DNA from: Cyclobacteriaceae bacterium
GTDB taxonomy: Bacteria > Bacteroidota > Bacteroidia > Cytophagales > Cyclobacteriaceae
DNA length: 64,000 nt
NCBI GenBank assembly: GCA_030584025.1
Contig: CP129487.1
Coordinates: 682,001-746,000 of the forward strand
Direction of reading: 5' to 3'
Each line of letters opens with the position of its first letter. Positions within the stretch are counted from its first letter, which is position 1. Below the pieces are notes generated by a model. That model was not told the DNA's origin and did no database searches. It was given only the letters and a program-made list of their open reading frames with translations. Positions 1 through 8,560 of the stretch are shown here, piece by piece. The position numbers were made by a program, and so were the translations under genes.

Positions 1-596
1 TTGAATCTCTGGGGATGAAGGTTTCGATCAAGGAAAAAAAGAAAACAAAAGAGAGTCAGGTAGAATCTGCTTTTCTGAAATCGGAAACGCTCTGGAAAGA
101 ATTAATATTGGAGAGCATGTTACCGCAGACAGGTTTGAACCAACCGGTAAACATTACCATTAAGATTGAAGTTGACACTCTTCCGCCCGGTGGATTTGAA
201 ACCGAGGAGAAATTATTACTCAAACCTTTCTCGTTTTATGTAAAGTGTTTTTCACTTCCATTTCTCTTTGCCGGGAAAATGCATGCCTTACTTTTTCGGA
301 AATGGAAGAACAACGTGAAAGGTCGTGATTGGTATGATCTGGAGTGGTACATCAAGAATAAGATATCAATGAACCTTTCGCATTTCATTGAACGCGCCAA
401 AGCAAGTGGTGATTTGCCTTCGGGTTCTTGTTCGGAAGAAACCGTTAGAAAACTGTTAGCCGAAAGAATAGAAACAATTGACTTTGATAAAGTAAAAGCT
501 GACGTGATTAGATTTATACCAGATAGCCACCGGCTGGATGTATGGTCTCCAAAATATTTTCAAGACCTGACGTCACATTTACTGATAACATCTTAG
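1..596 (+). CDS. AbiEii/AbiGii-type nucleotidyltransferase toxin, C-terminal part (cut by window edge)
   Basis: The reading frame is open back to base 3, so the true start lies before the window; the ATG at 15 is internal. About 197 codons are visible. The stretch FAGKMHALLFRKWKNNVKG followed by RDWYDLEWYI is the conserved C-terminal block of AbiEii/AbiGii nucleotidyltransferases, which act as toxins of abortive-infection systems paired with an AbiEi-type antitoxin. The catalytic nucleotidyltransferase motif would be in the missing N-terminal half, so activity cannot be judged. The antitoxin, if there is one, would be upstream outside the window. Many AbiEii homologues in Bacteroidota are chromosomal and not obviously tied to phage defence. 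The family call is fairly sure; its role here is inferred. Confidence 0.75.
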   Translation, partial: ESLGMKVSIKEKKKTKESQVESAFLKSETLWKELILESMLPQTGLNQPVNITIKIEVDTLPPGGFETEEKLLLKPFSFYVKCFSLPFLFAGKMHALLFRKWKNNVKGRDWYDLEWYIKNKISMNLSHFIERAKASGDLPSGSCSEETVRKLLAERIETIDFDKVKADVIRFIPDSHRLDVWSPKYFQDLTSHLLITS

Positions 597-626
597 TGAA
601 ACGATGTGAAGCAGAATTTGTGTACC

Positions 627-899
627 TTATTCCTGCTTCTTCTTAAACGCAGCCTTCACGGCATTCTCCAATTCCTTGCCGGCACGCTTCAGGCTGCTTT
701 CCACTTCCTTCCAGCGATCTTTGTTTTCGGCCTGGGCTTTTAGTTTTTCAGCGGCCTGCTTCAGGTCTTCGTATTTGTCTTCAAACTCCTTGTTCAGTTT
801 GCCGCCTGCTTCGTTCAGTTCTTCCATGAACTTATCAACCTTTTTGCCAAAGTTTTGAAAAAGTGTTTCGGCTTTACCTTCTTTTGTTTCGTCTGCCAT
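627..899 (-). CDS. small charged coiled-coil protein, unknown function
   Basis: A 90-residue protein starting MADETKEG and made almost wholly of charged heptad-like helix (E/K/L/A rich, residues about 10-88), ending in KKKQE. There is no signal peptide, membrane segment or cysteine. It resembles the small cytosolic apolipoprotein-like helical proteins found in many Bacteroidota genomes, but I do not recognise a named family. It stands alone: the upstream gene is on the other strand and converges with it, and the downstream gene diverges. The coding call rests on the regular amphipathic composition and a sensible ATG start; the antisense frame over the same bases is serine/phenylalanine-rich and looks like a shadow. 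Confidence 0.65.
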   Translation of the reverse strand: MADETKEGKAETLFQNFGKKVDKFMEELNEAGGKLNKEFEDKYEDLKQAAEKLKAQAENKDRWKEVESSLKRAGKELENAVKAAFKKKQE

Positions 900-1031
900 A
901 CGTCTGGTGTTATTGAGTTCTTAAGTTAAAACGGATATTGCTGTAACGCAAAATCAGACGCCAGCGTTCACTTAAAATTACGTTATCGGGAGTATTAAAT
1001 TTCCTTATTTTGCATACCTCAATGCATAATC

Positions 1032-1709
1032 ATGGAAAACGATCAGGATCACATCGATTACATCACCCAACTGCTGGAGAGTAAGTCGACCGCCAAGCAA
1101 AAAACCTACAAGCACTTGTTGGAAGCTTTCACTATGTTAAAAGAGGAGGCCACGCGCATTGTGCAAGAGTTACAAAAAAAGGCGCATCCCGGTGATGATG
1201 ATGTTACGGTTTCATTTACCATCATCAACGAACACGAATTTCATGTAAAGGTAGCGGGCGACTTGTTGATTTTTGTGCTGCACACCAACGTAGTTACGTT
1301 TGATGAAGAGCATTTTGTGATGAAGGACACCTACACGCGGCAGAATGAATACAACCGCTACTACGGGCAGATCATGATCTACAACTTCATGGCCGATTCA
1401 TTGAAGTTTAACCGCATCAACGACCCGGGTTATTTGCTTGCGCGGTTGATGGTAAATCACGAGAACCGTTTTTTTGTAGAGGGCGAGGGGCAGTTGTCGT
1501 TTTTATTCAACAAGGTTTCGGAAGGGCCGCTGCAGCGCGAAAACCTGAATGCGCTGGTAAAACTGGCGCTGGCCATTGCCATTGAAAACGATTTGATGGC
1601 CATGCCGTATCCGCAAGTGCGGTTTATTACCCTTCACCAAAAACTGGAGCACACACCCGATTTGGGTGGCGGGCAGAAGATTGGGTTTAAGATGAGTTAC
1701 CAGAAATAA
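1032..1709 (+). CDS. conserved hypothetical cytosolic protein
   Basis: A 225-residue protein with no signal peptide or transmembrane segment. The N-terminal 60 residues are helical and charged; the middle (about 60-150) is mixed alpha/beta with aromatic stretches such as NEYNRYYGQIMIYNFMADSL. I do not recognise a family and offer no function. An ATG at 1032 is preceded by a TATTTTGC stretch at about 1006-1012, close to the TAnnTTTG core promoter element of Bacteroidota, which fits a gene with its own promoter. A GC-rich palindrome follows directly after the stop and probably ends transcription. Next on the same strand are a tiny lipoprotein and cmk. Confidence 0.7.
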   Translation: MENDQDHIDYITQLLESKSTAKQKTYKHLLEAFTMLKEEATRIVQELQKKAHPGDDDVTVSFTIINEHEFHVKVAGDLLIFVLHTNVVTFDEEHFVMKDTYTRQNEYNRYYGQIMIYNFMADSLKFNRINDPGYLLARLMVNHENRFFVEGEGQLSFLFNKVSEGPLQRENLNALVKLALAIAIENDLMAMPYPQVRFITLHQKLEHTPDLGGGQKIGFKMSYQK

Positions 1710-1711
1710 CT

Positions 1712-1767
1712 ACACCCCCTATTCCTCCCCCTGATAGGGGAAGGTGTCCGCAGGACGGAGGGGGTGT
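1712..1767. repeat. GC-rich intergenic palindrome, possible terminator
   Basis: The outer arms ACACCCCCT (1712-1720) and AGGGGGTGT (1759-1767) are exact reverse complements, with further C-rich/G-rich pairing inside. It sits just after a stop codon. The C-rich-then-G-rich design is shared with the palindromes at about 9761, 9963 and 10123, so it is probably a dispersed element of this genome as well as a possible terminator. Confidence 0.6.
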
Positions 1768-1801
1768 TTCCAAAATCCCCGTTTCATCCTAACTTGCCGG
1801 T

Positions 1802-1945
1802 ATGAAAAGTGCCGTGTTGTTCAAGCGAATTTCCCTGGTTTTAATCCTGTTATCCGCATTGCTGTTCAGCGATTGCGCATCTCAAAAAAAGCATAAGCGC
1901 CTGAAGCCCGGTAAGCCCATTCCTTGTCCGCAAAAAGACTGCTGA
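1802..1945 (+). CDS. tiny lipoprotein-like peptide upstream of cmk
   Basis: A 47-codon frame beginning MKSAVLFKRISLVLILLSAL. It has a positively charged start, a hydrophobic stretch (about residues 10-22) and then LFSDC, which reads as a lipobox with Cys25, leaving a short basic tail ending CPQKDC. The stop TGA overlaps the ATG of cmk (TGATG at 1943-1947), so the two are probably translated together. The family is not recognised. The signal-peptide-like layout and the exact stop/start overlap support coding, but the small size keeps confidence moderate. Confidence 0.5.
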   Translation: MKSAVLFKRISLVLILLSALLFSDCASQKKHKRLKPGKPIPCPQKDC

Positions 1946-2646
1946 TGAACCTGAGTAAGATTGTTATTGCGATAGACGGATACTCCGCCTGTGGTAAGAG
2001 CACCACGGCCAAGGAGGTAGCGAAAATATTGGGCTACCGCTACATCGATTCGGGTGCCATGTACCGTGCCGTAACCTTGTACTTTCTCGATCATCATGTT
2101 GCGCTCACCAATCCGAAAGAAATTCATCGTGCGCTGCAACAGATCAACATTTCATTTAAGATTAACGCGAAAGGCGTTACCGAAACCTTCCTGAACGGAC
2201 TGAGTGTGGAAGAAGAAATCCGCCAGTTGCGTGTGTCAGAGCAGGTGAGCCCGGTGAGTACCATAAAAGAAGTGCGCGAAGCCATGGTAGCACAGCAACG
2301 CAAACTGGGCAAGGAAAGAGGCATTGTGATGGATGGCCGCGACATTGGCACGGTGGTGTTTCCGCAAGCCGAGCTGAAACTGTTCATGACAGCCGATATG
2401 ATGGTGCGGGCCTTTCGCAGGCAACAGGAATGGCTGGCGCAAGACCGGCTGGTTGACCTGGATGAGGTGATTGAAAACATCAAAAAACGCGATCACATTG
2501 ACACCACACGGGCAGAAAGTCCGCTAAGGCAGGCAGAAGATGCCATTGTGATTGATACCACGCACATTACCATCGATGAACAGGTAGATGAGGTGGTTCG
2601 GCTGGCCTTTTCGAAGATCGTTTCAACACGAAAAACAGCCCGCTAG
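1945..2646 (+). CDS. cmk: cytidylate kinase
   Basis: Cytidylate kinase transfers phosphate from ATP to CMP/dCMP, feeding CTP and dCTP synthesis in the cytosol. The N-terminus has the P-loop IDGYSACGKSTTAKEVA, followed by YIDSGAMYRAVTLYFL, the conserved CMP-binding region. VMDGRDIGTVVFP in the middle and KKRDHIDTTRAESPL towards the end are also diagnostic. At 233 residues the length is normal. I chose the ATG at 1945 over an earlier in-frame TTG at 1924, because it places the P-loop about ten residues from the start as in the family and overlaps the stop of the small upstream gene. Confidence 0.95.
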   Translation: MNLSKIVIAIDGYSACGKSTTAKEVAKILGYRYIDSGAMYRAVTLYFLDHHVALTNPKEIHRALQQINISFKINAKGVTETFLNGLSVEEEIRQLRVSEQVSPVSTIKEVREAMVAQQRKLGKERGIVMDGRDIGTVVFPQAELKLFMTADMMVRAFRRQQEWLAQDRLVDLDEVIENIKKRDHIDTTRAESPLRQAEDAIVIDTTHITIDEQVDEVVRLAFSKIVSTRKTAR

Positions 2647-2731
2647 CGAGGCCCCGTTAAACACAATTTTTACAGTTGAAAATCAGGTGCCAACCAGCAC
2701 CAAAAAGCCTTTTTAATATCGTTTTAATCAT

Positions 2732-2739
2732 TAATTTTG
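2732..2739 (+). promoter_or_regulatory. putative -7 promoter element of the nqr operon
   Basis: TAATTTTG matches the Bacteroidota TAnnTTTG element and lies 31 bases before the nqrA ATG. No clear TTG -33 element is visible at the ideal distance, so this is only a partial match. Confidence 0.45.
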
Positions 2740-2770
2740 CCCCCGATCAAATCAAAATTAACCCGTACGC

Positions 2771-4135
2771 ATGGGCAAATTCATCCGGTTAAAGAAGGGC
2801 TTTGACATCAATCTTGCAGGAAAAGCCGCACCTAAAATTGCCAGTATTGAACAACCTGAAACATTTGCCGTAAAACCCACTGATTTTCATGGCATTTACA
2901 TGCCTAAAGTGGTCGTTCAGGAAGGCGACAATGTAAAAGCAGGTACCGTACTGTTTCACGATAAAAAACACAGCAACATCGTATTCACCGCTCCTGTAAG
3001 TGGTGAGGTGGTGGAAGTCAAGCGTGGAGAGAAGCGCAAGTTGCTGGAAGTAAAAATTCTGGCCGACAAGCAAATCGAGTATGTGTCGTTCAACAAGTAC
3101 TCTGTTTCCGACATAGCCAACCTGAATCGTGAGCAGGCACAGGAGCAGATGTTGAAAAGCGGGGTGTGGGTAAATCTGGTGCAGCGCCCGTTTGGTATCG
3201 TTGCTGATCCGGCTGAAAAACCCAAGTCTATATTTATCTCAGCTTTCGATTCCAGTCCGCTTGGCGCAGATTATAATATCATCTACAAAGGACAGGAGCA
3301 GTTCTTCCAGGTGGGTGTAGATATTTTAAAGAAGTTCACTTCGGGTCTTGTACATGTGAATGTTCACTCCGAGCGTGAAATCTCCCCTGTTTTCTCACAA
3401 GTAAAAGGCGTGGAGTTAAACAAATTCTCAGGCCCGCATCCGTCAGGTTGCGTGGGCGTGCAGATTCACCACCTTGATCCCATTAATAAAGGAGATGTAA
3501 TCTGGACAATTTCACCTGCAGGTGTAATCCAGATCGGTAAACTTTTCCTCAACGGAATTTACGATACCTCTAAAGTGGTAGCAGTGGCCGGATCGGAAGT
3601 GAAGGAGCCACAGTACTACCTCACGCATTCTGGTGCTTGTGTAAACAAGTTTCTTCAGAATAACCTGAAGCAAGATCACGTACGCGTGGTTTCGGGTAAT
3701 GTGCTTACCGGTACCAACATCGGCAAAGAGGGTTACCTCGGTCATTTTGATCACGTGGTTTCGGTAATTCCTGAAGGAGACTATTTTGAATTCCTTGGAT
3801 GGCTTAAACCCACTGCAAGCAAATTGAGTTTTCACCGTGCCTTTGGGTTGTTCTCCTTCCTGAATGGCAAGAAAGAATTTGTGCTGGATAGCAACACACG
3901 TGGCGAACCCCGTGCCTTTGTTCAAACCGGTGTGTTTGAACAGGTTACCCCAATGGACATTTTGCCGACTTATTTGTTAAAGTCTATCATAGCCGAAGAT
4001 TACGATGAGATGGAAGCGCTGGGTATTTACGAGGTTGTTGAAGAAGACCTGGCCCTGTGCGAGTTTGTGGATGTTTCCAAGCACAATGTGCAGTCTATAT
4101 TGAGAGAAGGAATTGATTTAATGCTGAACAGTTGA
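2771..4135 (+). CDS. nqrA: Na+-translocating NADH:quinone oxidoreductase subunit A
   Basis: The peripheral cytoplasmic subunit of the Na+-NQR complex, which couples NADH oxidation by quinone to sodium export. The 454-residue length fits. FTAPVSGEVVEVKRGEKRKLLEV (about residues 77-99) is the lipoyl/biotinyl-like beta-barrel hallmark, and GPHPSGCVGVQIHHLDPI and TGTNIGKEGYLGHFDHVVSVIPEG are conserved NqrA blocks. It has no membrane segments, as expected. It opens the operon nqrA-B-C-D-E, with one base between its stop and the nqrB start. A TAATTTTG promoter element lies just upstream. Confidence 0.95.
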   Translation: MGKFIRLKKGFDINLAGKAAPKIASIEQPETFAVKPTDFHGIYMPKVVVQEGDNVKAGTVLFHDKKHSNIVFTAPVSGEVVEVKRGEKRKLLEVKILADKQIEYVSFNKYSVSDIANLNREQAQEQMLKSGVWVNLVQRPFGIVADPAEKPKSIFISAFDSSPLGADYNIIYKGQEQFFQVGVDILKKFTSGLVHVNVHSEREISPVFSQVKGVELNKFSGPHPSGCVGVQIHHLDPINKGDVIWTISPAGVIQIGKLFLNGIYDTSKVVAVAGSEVKEPQYYLTHSGACVNKFLQNNLKQDHVRVVSGNVLTGTNIGKEGYLGHFDHVVSVIPEGDYFEFLGWLKPTASKLSFHRAFGLFSFLNGKKEFVLDSNTRGEPRAFVQTGVFEQVTPMDILPTYLLKSIIAEDYDEMEALGIYEVVEEDLALCEFVDVSKHNVQSILREGIDLMLNS

Positions 4136-4136
4136 T

Positions 4137-5339
4137 ATGAAGTTTTTACGCGATACACTGGACAAAGCCAAGCATAACTTCGAGAAGGGTGGCAAGTATC
4201 ACAAGTACTTCTACTTGTTCGAAGCCCTGGATACGTTCAACTATTCACCCAACACGGTAACTCCGGCAACGGGAGCACAAATCCGCGATGCGGTGGATCT
4301 GAAACGCCTGATGATGACGGTGGTGATTGCCATGGTTCCGTGTCTGGCTTTCGGTATTTATAATGTGGGATACCAGCATGCCCTGGCAACAGGTGAGCAA
4401 CTGACAATGGGTGCCATGATTGGAACCGGATTGATCAAGGTTCTTCCTATTGTTATCGTTGCCTATGCGGCAGGAGGTTTGGTAGAAGCTGCTTTTGCTG
4501 TATTTCGTAAACACCCGATTAACGAAGGATTTTTAGTTACAGGTTTGTTGATTCCATTGGTTATGCCTCCGGATATTCCGCTGTGGCAAGTAGCTGTGGC
4601 TACCATCTTTGCTGTAGTCATTGCCAAAGAAGCTTTCGGTGGAACGGGAATGAATATTTTAAACGTTGCGCTTACCGCGCGTGCGTTCCTTTACTTTGCG
4701 TATCCGCTCCAGATTTCTGGTGAAGTGTGGACGTATCTGCCGGAAGGCGCAAAAACAGTTGCCGGTTATTCCGGTGCCACTCCGCTGGCGGTTGCTGCAC
4801 AAGCTTCTACCGATGGTGAAAGTGTAGTTCAGGCGTTTAATTCTTTTGGCTCAGGTTGGGCCAATGAGCTGTATAGTTTCTCTAACATGTTCTTTGGCTT
4901 TATGCCGGGCAGTATTGGTGAAACCTCTACCTTCATGTGTTTGATTGGTGCATTGATTTTAGTGGTTACCGGTGTAGGTAGCTGGAAGATTATTGCCAGT
5001 GTATTTGCCGGTGCATACGGCATGGGTGCATTCCTGAACCTGGTTGCCGTGAATGAATTTATGGCCATGCCTGCGCACTATCATTTGGTGATTGGTGGGT
5101 TGGCATTTGGTGCTGTGTTTATGGCTACCGATCCCGTAACGGCTGCACAGACCGAGGCCGGTAAATGGGTGTATGGTTTATTGATTGGAATTTTAACGGT
5201 GTTGATCCGCGTGTTCAACCCGGCTTATCCGGAAGGGATTATGTTGGCCATCCTGTTCATGAACGTGATGGCTCCGCTGATTGATTATTTTGTAGTTAGT
5301 GCAAACAAAAAACGGAGATTAAAACGTGCGACAATCTAA
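4137..5339 (+). CDS. nqrB: Na+-NQR subunit B, covalent-FMN membrane subunit
   Basis: A 400-residue polytopic membrane protein with about ten hydrophobic helices, forming the sodium/electron channel core. The motif YSGAT at residues 211-215 is the FMN attachment site, the threonine being flavinylated by ApbE through a phosphoester bond. NILNVALTARAFLYFAYP and FMATDPVTAAQT are typical of the NqrB/RnfD family. The soluble N-terminus (residues 1-55) is longer than in RnfD, as expected of NqrB. The end overlaps the GTG start of nqrC by 14 bases, indicating translational coupling. No apbE gene is visible in the window. Confidence 0.95.
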   Translation: MKFLRDTLDKAKHNFEKGGKYHKYFYLFEALDTFNYSPNTVTPATGAQIRDAVDLKRLMMTVVIAMVPCLAFGIYNVGYQHALATGEQLTMGAMIGTGLIKVLPIVIVAYAAGGLVEAAFAVFRKHPINEGFLVTGLLIPLVMPPDIPLWQVAVATIFAVVIAKEAFGGTGMNILNVALTARAFLYFAYPLQISGEVWTYLPEGAKTVAGYSGATPLAVAAQASTDGESVVQAFNSFGSGWANELYSFSNMFFGFMPGSIGETSTFMCLIGALILVVTGVGSWKIIASVFAGAYGMGAFLNLVAVNEFMAMPAHYHLVIGGLAFGAVFMATDPVTAAQTEAGKWVYGLLIGILTVLIRVFNPAYPEGIMLAILFMNVMAPLIDYFVVSANKKRRLKRATI

Positions 5340-6120
5340 TTTATACATCGTATTATACGCTGCCGCGCTTACCGTTATCTGCGGTGGCTTGCTGGCACTT
5401 GCTTCTGAAGGTTTAAAGGATCGTCAGCAGGCAAACATTGCGCTGGAGCAAAAGAAAAATATTCTAGGTACCGTAATGGCGGTGGATAAAAACACCAACG
5501 TTGAAGAAGTGTACGCCAGCAAAGTGAAATCGTTTGTAGTAGATGCCAGTGGCAATGTAGTAGAAGGTGTAAATGCTGCCGATGTGGTGGTGTTGGCCGA
5601 ATACAAGAAGCCGGCAGATCAACGCAAGCTGCCGGTGTACGAATTCCGCAACGAAAGCAATCCTGATAAAATTGATTTCGTGGTGTTGCCTGTTTTTGGT
5701 TTCGGCTTGTGGGATAACATCTGGGGATTTGTGGCGTTGCAGGAAGATATGAATACCATTCAGGGTGTGTCGTTTCAGCACAAAGCAGAAACTCCGGGTT
5801 TGGGTGCTCGCATCGATTCAAAAGAAATTCAGGATCGCTATAAAGGAAAATCCATTTATGATGGCGCCACGTTGGTTGCCGTTACCATGATGAAAGGAGA
5901 AGGCGTTGACTACTCCGATGATTTGCACAAGGTTGACGGTATGTCGGGCGCTACACTAACAGCGAAAGGTGTCAACACCATGTTGTCGGGTTACCTTTCT
6001 TTATATGAGAATTACCTGAAGAAGGTGAAAGCCGGCAGTGCTTCTGCGAAAGTAGAGGAAGTGGTGGAAGAACCTGCAGTTGAAGAAAAAGAAACAGAAT
6101 CATCAGACGAAACAAAGTAA
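5326..6120 (+). CDS. nqrC: Na+-NQR subunit C, FMN-binding
   Basis: One N-terminal transmembrane helix (about residues 7-26) anchors a periplasmic FMN domain. DGMSGATLTAKG, with SGAT at 207-210, is the second flavinylation site of the complex. ETPGLGARI is another conserved NqrC/RnfG block. The GTG at 5326 is the only sensible start, because the first in-frame ATG falls after the membrane helix; AACGGAG lies upstream as a weak ribosome site inside nqrB. The last 25 residues form an acidic tail (EEVVEEPAVEEKETESSDE) that I do not associate with most NqrC proteins. The length of 264 residues is normal. Confidence 0.95.
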   Translation: MRQSNLYIVLYAAALTVICGGLLALASEGLKDRQQANIALEQKKNILGTVMAVDKNTNVEEVYASKVKSFVVDASGNVVEGVNAADVVVLAEYKKPADQRKLPVYEFRNESNPDKIDFVVLPVFGFGLWDNIWGFVALQEDMNTIQGVSFQHKAETPGLGARIDSKEIQDRYKGKSIYDGATLVAVTMMKGEGVDYSDDLHKVDGMSGATLTAKGVNTMLSGYLSLYENYLKKVKAGSASAKVEEVVEEPAVEEKETESSDETK

Positions 6121-6122
6121 CT

Positions 6123-6782
6123 ATGAGTACTGAAGTAGCTGAAGTAAAAGAAGTAAAGAGCGAACCGCTGTTTTCGAAAAAGAACCGTAAGCTCGTCTCC
6201 AATCCATTAGATATTGATAACCCGATTACCGTGCAGGTGTTGGGAATCTGTTCGGCCCTCGCGGTAACCACACAGATGAAACCGGCCTTTACCATGGCAG
6301 TGAGTTTGGTGGTGGTGTTGATTGCGTCCAGCATGGTAATTTCTGCGTTGCGCAATACGATTCCTTCACGCATTCGTATCGTGGTGCAGTTGGCTGTAAT
6401 TGCAACATTTGTGATTTTGGTTGACCAGGTTTTGAAAGCGTTTGTGTACGATATTTCCAAACAGCTTTCTGTATTTGTGGGCTTGATCATCACCAACTGT
6501 ATTGTGATGGGTCGTTTGGAAGCCTTTTCAATGGGTAACAAAATCGGGCCGTCCTTTATGGATGCCCTCGGTAACGGATTGGGCTACGGTATCATTCTGA
6601 TGATCGTGGCTTTCTTCCGTGAGTTACTCGGTTCAGGTGCAATTTTCGGTTTCAAGGTTTTTGAATCTATCGGATTGAAATATCCCGGAAACGGATTGTT
6701 ATTGTTACCGGCCGGTGCCTGTATTGTAGTGGGCATCATCATTTGGGTACAACGTTCATTAAACGGTTATCGCGAAGGTTAA
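6123..6782 (+). CDS. nqrD: Na+-NQR subunit D
   Basis: A 219-residue integral membrane subunit with about six hydrophobic helices after a charged N-terminal tail of about 30 residues. NPITVQVLGICSALAVTTQM and TNCIVMGRLEAFSM are the conserved NqrD/RnfE blocks; the cysteines in GICSALAV and NCIVMGR belong to the cysteine cluster that, with NqrE, holds an intramembrane iron centre in studied NQR complexes. It starts two bases after the nqrC stop and ends twelve bases before nqrE. Confidence 0.95.
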   Translation: MSTEVAEVKEVKSEPLFSKKNRKLVSNPLDIDNPITVQVLGICSALAVTTQMKPAFTMAVSLVVVLIASSMVISALRNTIPSRIRIVVQLAVIATFVILVDQVLKAFVYDISKQLSVFVGLIITNCIVMGRLEAFSMGNKIGPSFMDALGNGLGYGIILMIVAFFRELLGSGAIFGFKVFESIGLKYPGNGLLLLPAGACIVVGIIIWVQRSLNGYREG

Positions 6783-6794
6783 TCAACAGGCATT

Positions 6795-7409
6795 ATGGAA
6801 AATCTTATCAGCATAGGCGTACGCTCCATTTTTATTGACAACATGATCTTTGCCTATTTCTTAGGCATGTGTTCATACCTGGCCGTTTCTAAAAAAGTAA
6901 AAACTGCTTTTGGTTTGGGTGTGGCCGTTGTGTTTGTATTGGGTTTCACCGTTCCCATCAACTGGTTAATCCAAAACCACATTTTAAATCAGGGCTCACT
7001 GGCGTGGATCAGTCCTGAACTGGCCACGGTTGACCTGACCTTTTTGCAATTCATTGTGTTCATTGCGGTAATTGCTTCCATGGTACAGTTAACGGAAATG
7101 GCGATTGAGAAATTCTCACCTGCCTTGTACGGCTCATTGGGTATTTTCCTTCCGTTGATTGCGGTAAACTGTGCAATTCTTGGAGGTGCCCTGTTTATGA
7201 TTGGTCGTTCTTATACATTAGCAGAGGCTACCGTTTTTGGATTGGGCTCCGGCATTGGCTGGCTCTTGGCGATTGTGGCGTTAGCGGGTATCCGTGAGAA
7301 AATGAAATATTCCAACGTACCAGGTCCGCTTCGCGGGTTGGGCATCACCTTTATTTTGGTAGGCTTGATGTCGTTGGGCTTCTTAAGCTTCCTGGGCTTC
7401 TCGTTGTAA
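6795..7409 (+). CDS. nqrE: Na+-NQR subunit E
   Basis: A 204-residue, six-helix membrane subunit inverted relative to Nqr[21 protein letters not shown] and [14 protein letters not shown] are diagnostic and carry the cysteines that ligate the shared iron centre. It is the last gene of the operon: a strong hairpin/T-run terminator follows 22 bases after the stop and the next gene is an unrelated oxidoreductase. In most nqr operons nqrF, the NADH-oxidising FAD/2Fe-2S subunit, comes here; it is absent from this window. Confidence 0.95.
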   Translation: MENLISIGVRSIFIDNMIFAYFLGMCSYLAVSKKVKTAFGLGVAVVFVLGFTVPINWLIQNHILNQGSLAWISPELATVDLTFLQFIVFIAVIASMVQLTEMAIEKFSPALYGSLGIFLPLIAVNCAILGGALFMIGRSYTLAEATVFGLGSGIGWLLAIVALAGIREKMKYSNVPGPLRGLGITFILVGLMSLGFLSFLGFSL

Positions 7410-7430
7410 AAAATTATTCTTTTTGATGAT

Positions 7431-7467
7431 AAAGGCTTCTGTGCAAACGGAAGCCTTTTGTTTTTTC
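7431..7467 (+). terminator. rho-independent terminator of the nqr operon
   Basis: The nine-base stem AAAGGCTTC (7431-7439) pairs with GAAGCCTTT (7450-7458) across a ten-base loop and is followed by TGTTTTTTC. It lies 22 bases after the nqrE stop, closing the operon. Confidence 0.85.
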
Positions 7468-7501
7468 AGGGAGTTCAAAACTTACCCGTACCTTTACCGA
7501 T

Positions 7502-8548
7502 ATGCAAACAGTTGGTGTAGCACTGCTTTCATTCGGTATGTCGGGACGGGTATTTCATGCTCCGTTTATTGAGGCGCATCAGGGACTCACCCTGGTGGGA
7601 TCGTGGGAGCGTTCAAACAAATCCATACAGCAATTCTATCCGCAGGCAAAAAGTTATGCTTCACTTGAATCATTATTAGCCGATGAGCGTGTTGACCTCG
7701 TTATTGTTAACACACCAACGTATACCCATTATGAGTTGACCAAGAAAGTGCTTGAAGCAGGCAAACATGCGGTGGTAGAAAAGGCATTTACCGCAACAGC
7801 GGCCGAAGCGATGGAATTGAAAGCGCTTGCGGAAAAAATGAATAGTAAGCTCTCCGTTTTTCAGAACCGCAGGTGGGATAGTGATTTTAAAACCGTGAAA
7901 CACATTGTTGATAGAGGCGTGCTGGGTAATCTGGTGGAAGTTTCATTTTCGTATGATCGGTTTAATCCGAATCTTAGTCCGAAGCTGCATAAAGAAATTC
8001 CTCGCCCCGGTGCAGGTGTAGTCCACGACCTTGGCCCGCACCTGATTGACCAGGCTTTGTATTTATTCGGAATGCCGGAGGCTGTATTTGCAGACATTTC
8101 GATTACGCGTCCCGCTTCGCGGGTGTATGATTATTTTGAAATATTGCTTTACTATCCATCGTGGAGGGTTCGGTTGAGAGCCGGATATTTTGTTCGCGAA
8201 CCTGCACCATCTTATATCACTCATGGAACGAAGGGATCGTTTTTAAAAACACGGGCTGATGTTCAGGAGGCAGACTTGCAGGCAGGAAAGAAACCATTAA
8301 ATCCTGATTGGGGAGTTGAGCCGAAACAGGAGCAAGGTTTGCTTCACACCGAAGTAGACGGAAAAATAATTCGTGAGCGGATTGAAAGTTTGCCCGGCAA
8401 TTATATGGAATATTATGAGGGCATCTATCAGGCGTTGGTTCATGATAAGCAATTGCCTGTAACCGCGCTTGATGGCTTACAAGTGATGCGCGTAATCGAT
8501 GCTGCCTTTGCAAGCAGTGAAGAAAAGCGAGTGATTGAATTGATTTAA
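7502..8548 (+). CDS. Gfo/Idh/MocA-family NAD(P)-dependent oxidoreductase
   Basis: A 348-residue cytosolic dehydrogenase. The N-terminal Rossmann fold shows GVALLSFGMSGRVFHAPFI, where the GxxxxGxxxHxPF pattern is typical of the YdgJ/YvaA branch acting on inositols or other sugars. VDLVIVNTPTYTHYELTKKVLEAGKHAVVEKAF is the conserved EKP-like region, here EKA with alanine where proline is usual. HDLGPHLIDQALYLFG carries the catalytic Asp/His pair in the C-terminal domain. The substrate cannot be told. A cupin gene follows 12 bases later and may be co-transcribed. Confidence 0.88.
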   Translation: MQTVGVALLSFGMSGRVFHAPFIEAHQGLTLVGSWERSNKSIQQFYPQAKSYASLESLLADERVDLVIVNTPTYTHYELTKKVLEAGKHAVVEKAFTATAAEAMELKALAEKMNSKLSVFQNRRWDSDFKTVKHIVDRGVLGNLVEVSFSYDRFNPNLSPKLHKEIPRPGAGVVHDLGPHLIDQALYLFGMPEAVFADISITRPASRVYDYFEILLYYPSWRVRLRAGYFVREPAPSYITHGTKGSFLKTRADVQEADLQAGKKPLNPDWGVEPKQEQGLLHTEVDGKIIRERIESLPGNYMEYYEGIYQALVHDKQLPVTALDGLQVMRVIDAAFASSEEKRVIELI

Positions 8549-8560
8549 AATCCAGGTATT

